NCBI GenBank assembly: GCA_902782475.1
Contig: CACZNR010000107.1
Location: 1-7,777 of the forward strand
Length of the DNA: 7,777 nucleotides
Source of the DNA: an uncultured Eubacteriales bacterium
Lineage (GTDB): Bacteria; Bacillota; Clostridia; Christensenellales; Christensenellaceae
Reading direction: 5' to 3'
The stretch's first letter is position 1. Each line of letters opens with the position of its first letter. Position numbers and translations under genes: made by a program. The notes under the pieces are model-generated. The model did no database searches, was not told where the DNA came from, and was given only the letters and a program-made list of their open reading frames with translations. Positions 5,779 to 7,777 of this stretch are shown here, piece by piece.

Positions 5779-6760
5779 GACGTTCGGATTCCTTTCTGAA
5801 GAAATCCACAGCTTTTGCAGGAGCGGTTATCTTTATTCCCTTACCAAGACCTGAGACCCATCCAAAGAACTGCTGACTGAGAGTTACATTGGCCGTGGTC
5901 CTGAAGTGTTCACTGTCGAGCTTTGAGATCACGATATCAGTACCGAACCTGTCAAGGAGTATGCCCACCATTGAATTCTCACATTCGAAAGTTACATTAA
6001 TGGGCTCTCCGCCGAACATTCCGAAATGGGATGAAGTATATTCGCTGAGATCCAGTGCACTGTATTCTTCTATGCCGTCACGCTCCTCGTCAAGTATCAT
6101 GAAATCATTGGAGGAATACATTATCTTGTCCACTCTAAAGTGTTTTATCTTCCTGTCGTCATTGTCAAAGGCAACGAGATAATAGAACTGATTGTCCCAA
6201 ACGAGACTGTAGGGGCTTACGTTATAGTATCCGCCATTCCTTCTGGCCACCTTCTTCTTTTCAACTGACCAGTCACTGTATCTGAACTTTATCTTTCTGT
6301 TGCTTACGATGGCCTGATTGATGTCATCTATGGCGTAATATATGCGCTCGTTTGAGCTCTTTGCCATATCAGGAACATAGAGCTGACGCCGGAGACCTTT
6401 TGCCTGTTCGTTGCTGACCAGCTTCTTCAGCTTGTTAACCAGGAGATCGGATTTTTCTACGGAAATGAATTTGGCAGACTGTACTATGTCGATGAGAAGC
6501 TTTATCTCTGCAAGCTGGAACTCGCGTTCACCTATATAGTAGGTATTCCTGAAACCTTCTCTTTCCTTGATTATGTCCATACCATACTGTTCAAGGGCTT
6601 CAAGGTCATCGTAAACTGTTTTTCTGTCGACCTTTATTCCTATGCTGGCATAGTAATCAGTGATGTCTCCTACAGTTACAGGATGCTCTTCATCGCTCTG
6701 TCTGTACAGAAAGTCCATGAGTTTCAAAAGCTTTGTCTTTGTTGCTGATGTCCTGGGCAT
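5759..6760 (-). CDS. WYL-domain helix-turn-helix transcriptional regulator (YafY-like)
   Basis: A 333-residue cytoplasmic regulator. Residues 8-65 form an N-terminal winged helix-turn-helix, with the recognition region at D45-R-K-T-V-Y-D-D-L-E54, typical of the YafY/DeoR-like group. Residues 140-213 contain the WYL domain: the core reads F192-Y-Y-L-V-A197, with Y193-Y194-L195 in place of W-Y-L, and ends at F208-R-V-D-K-I213. A WCX-like C-terminal extension follows to 333. WYL domains are thought to sense ligands, including nucleic acids or nucleotides. The start at ATG 6760 has the ribosome binding site AAGGAGGT (6768-6775) seven bases away. The gene diverges from the esterase across 96 bp, so autoregulation and control of the esterase are both plausible. 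Its 3' end overlaps sfsA by 20 bp, tail-to-tail. No defence genes are adjacent, so nothing links this WYL protein to phage defence. Confidence 0.9.
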   Translation of the reverse strand: MPRTSATKTKLLKLMDFLYRQSDEEHPVTVGDITDYYASIGIKVDRKTVYDDLEALEQYGMDIIKEREGFRNTYYIGEREFQLAEIKLLIDIVQSAKFISVEKSDLLVNKLKKLVSNEQAKGLRRQLYVPDMAKSSNERIYYAIDDINQAIVSNRKIKFRYSDWSVEKKKVARRNGGYYNVSPYSLVWDNQFYYLVAFDNDDRKIKHFRVDKIMYSSNDFMILDEERDGIEEYSALDLSEYTSSHFGMFGGEPINVTFECENSMVGILLDRFGTDIVISKLDSEHFRTTANVTLSQQFFGWVSGLGKGIKITAPAKAVDFFRKESERLREQYK

Positions 6761-6773
6761 GATGCTGACCTCC

Positions 6774-6804
6774 TTGTGATCCTCTGTGTTTTATGATATC
6801 ACAA
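6774..6804. repeat. Inverted repeat in the WYL/esterase control region
   Basis: TTGTGAT (6774-6780) and ATCACAA (6798-6804) form perfect 7-bp arms 17 bp apart. The left arm overlaps the WYL ribosome binding site by two bases and the right arm overlaps its -10 region, which also holds the palindrome TGATATCA (6794-6801). This is a reasonable operator candidate for the WYL regulator. As an RNA hairpin in the WYL leader it would be weak. Confidence 0.4.
6793..6801 (-). promoter_or_regulatory. Extended -10 promoter of the WYL regulator
   Basis: On the minus strand TGATATCAT combines the TGn extension with a -10 box TATCAT (five of six matches). No good -35 box is seen, which fits an extended -10 promoter. 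The start would be near 6786, about 26 nt before ATG 6760. Confidence 0.45.
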
Positions 6805-6818
6805 ACGGGTTGTAATGA

Positions 6819-6827
6819 TGATATACT
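6819..6827 (+). promoter_or_regulatory. Extended -10 promoter of the esterase gene
   Basis: TGATATACT combines TGn with the -10 box TATACT (6822-6827). No good -35 box is found at the normal distance. The start would be near 6834, leaving about 23 nt to ATG 6857. The back-to-back promoters of the WYL and esterase genes both use a TGATAT core. Confidence 0.45.
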
Positions 6828-6856
6828 AGATACAGATCGATTAAGGAGGCCTTATT

Positions 6857-7669
6857 ATGGCAAGATTTGATGTGACCATGTCGTCCTATTCTCTTTTCAG
6901 GGATGTGGAAGTGACAGTTATAGTACCGTCCATGACTATCGTGGATATGATGAATGCAAATGGTGGCCCTATGCATCATGTGGCAAAGGAAAAGTTCCCG
7001 GTACTGTTCCTTCTTCATGGATTCGGAAACAACCGTGCAGGATGGCTCAACTATACAAATGTTGAGATGTATGCAGAGGAAAGACATATTGCTGTCGTTA
7101 CGATCTCTGCAGAGAACAAGGGATACATGGACGTAAGGGGAGACAAGTTCTTCAGATTCATATCGGAAGAGCTTCCTGAATTTGTCAGGATGATGTTCCC
7201 GATATCAGAAAGACCGGAAGATACATATTTAGCAGGGCTTTCCATGGGAGGATTCGGAACTCTCATACATGGGCTTACATGTCCTGAGAACTTCCGTGCC
7301 ATAGGACCGCTTTCAGCGGCTCCTTCAATGACACGTTCGATGCTTGAGACATATGGAAGGGGACCTGATGCGAAGCCTGAAGATCCAAATGACAACATTA
7401 CTGTTGATGCACTTGAATCTGCCAGAAAGAATATGGAACTTGGAAAGAAGTTCCCCAAAGTATATATGGCATGTGGAAAGAATGATTTCCTCTATGAGAA
7501 CAATGTTAAGACCAGGGATGCACTTAGGGAGCTTGGCCTTGATGTTACATGGGATGAGCTTGAAGGATATGCACACGAGTGGAGATTCTGGGACATAGAG
7601 ATAGAGAAGTTCCTTGACTGGATCCCAAGGACAGATTACTGGGCAACAGTGCCAAGAACAGGTGTATAA
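6857..7669 (+). CDS. Alpha/beta-hydrolase esterase (esterase D / tributyrin esterase type)
   Basis: A 270-residue serine hydrolase with no signal peptide, so probably cytoplasmic. The nucleophile elbow is G127-L-S129-M-G-G, and H54-G55-F-G near the first strands forms the oxyanion region. D210 (in GKNDF) and H240 (in YAHEWRFW) complete a plausible Ser-Asp-His triad, and all parts are in family order. This group includes small acyl esterases such as lactococcal tributyrin esterase, S-formylglutathione hydrolase and acetyl- or feruloyl-esterases that remove side groups from plant-derived oligosaccharides. No formaldehyde or glycan genes are nearby to decide between these, so the substrate is open. 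The ribosome binding site AAGGAGG (6843-6849) lies seven bases before the ATG. The gene stands alone, diverges from the WYL regulator, and is followed by a long hairpin. Confidence 0.88.
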   Translation: MARFDVTMSSYSLFRDVEVTVIVPSMTIVDMMNANGGPMHHVAKEKFPVLFLLHGFGNNRAGWLNYTNVEMYAEERHIAVVTISAENKGYMDVRGDKFFRFISEELPEFVRMMFPISERPEDTYLAGLSMGGFGTLIHGLTCPENFRAIGPLSAAPSMTRSMLETYGRGPDAKPEDPNDNITVDALESARKNMELGKKFPKVYMACGKNDFLYENNVKTRDALRELGLDVTWDELEGYAHEWRFWDIEIEKFLDWIPRTDYWATVPRTGV

Positions 7670-7725
7670 GCTGTTTTGGAAAAAGAGGTTTCTGATAGGT
7701 TATAAATGCATACCAGATGAAAAGT

Positions 7726-7776
7726 AAATAAGCTGCCTTCAAACGATCCTGACATCGTATTGAGACAGCTTATTTT
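7726..7776 (+). terminator. Long hairpin at the end of the esterase unit, probable terminator
   Basis: AAATAAGCTG (7726-7735) pairs perfectly with CAGCTTATTT (7766-7775). Inside, TCAA (7739-7742) pairs with TTGA (7760-7763), and ACGAT (7743-7747) with ATCGT (7754-7758), leaving a six-base loop and one bulged A. The A-rich left side and T-rich right side (TTATTTT) suit an intrinsic terminator, possibly working in both directions. The window ends one base later, so the T-run may continue. Confidence 0.6.
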
Positions 7777-7777
7777 C

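Noticed and set aside
5759..6760. WYL protein as a sign of a phage defence island
   Set aside because: WYL regulators do occur with defence systems, but the neighbours here are an esterase and sfsA, with no nuclease, helicase or methylase.

Overview
The window looks like a low-to-mid GC Firmicutes chromosome, most likely class Clostridia and plausibly Lachnospiraceae. This is inferred from strong AGGAGG-type ribosome binding sites, TATAAT-type promoters, frequent ATA (Ile) and AGA/AGG (Arg) codons, and an Nfn-type electron-bifurcating transhydrogenase pair typical of anaerobes. The genus cannot be fixed from the sequence alone. There is no RNA gene, CRISPR array, insertion sequence or integrase, and no stretch over 300 bases lacks a gene.

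Layout. (1) 4-654, minus: an AT-rich gene for an XRE-type helix-turn-helix protein with an unassigned C-terminal domain. Its stop codon is embedded in a ribosome binding site for a gene beyond the left edge, so it is probably the first gene of a two-gene unit such as a toxin-antitoxin pair. Its promoter carries a palindrome. (2) 796-1614, plus: a complete calcineurin-like metallophosphoesterase. (3) 1708-3981, plus: nfnA and nfnB, for the two subunits of NADH-dependent reduced ferredoxin:NADP+ oxidoreductase, behind their own promoter with several inverted repeats, and closed by a strong hairpin plus T-run at 4001-4034. (4) 4046-5778, plus: a membrane metalloprotease of the M50 (site-2 protease-like) type, translationally coupled by an ATGA overlap to sfsA. 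(5) 5759-6760, minus: a WYL-domain transcription regulator whose 3' end overlaps sfsA tail-to-tail. (6) 6857-7669, plus: an alpha/beta-hydrolase of the esterase D / tributyrin esterase type, divergent from the WYL gene across a short shared control region. A long hairpin at 7726-7775 closes the window.

How the parts relate. NfnAB balances the ferredoxin, NADH and NADPH pools and is housekeeping metabolism for a fermenting anaerobe. The WYL regulator and the esterase share a promoter region, so local regulation is plausible but unproven. The M50 protease-SfsA pair is a tight two-gene operon with no obvious shared pathway. Most of the window is ordinary core genome. The least explained parts are the XRE gene with its off-window partner, the M50-sfsA coupling, and the hairpin that abuts the M50 ribosome binding site. 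No clear new multi-gene system is demonstrated here.
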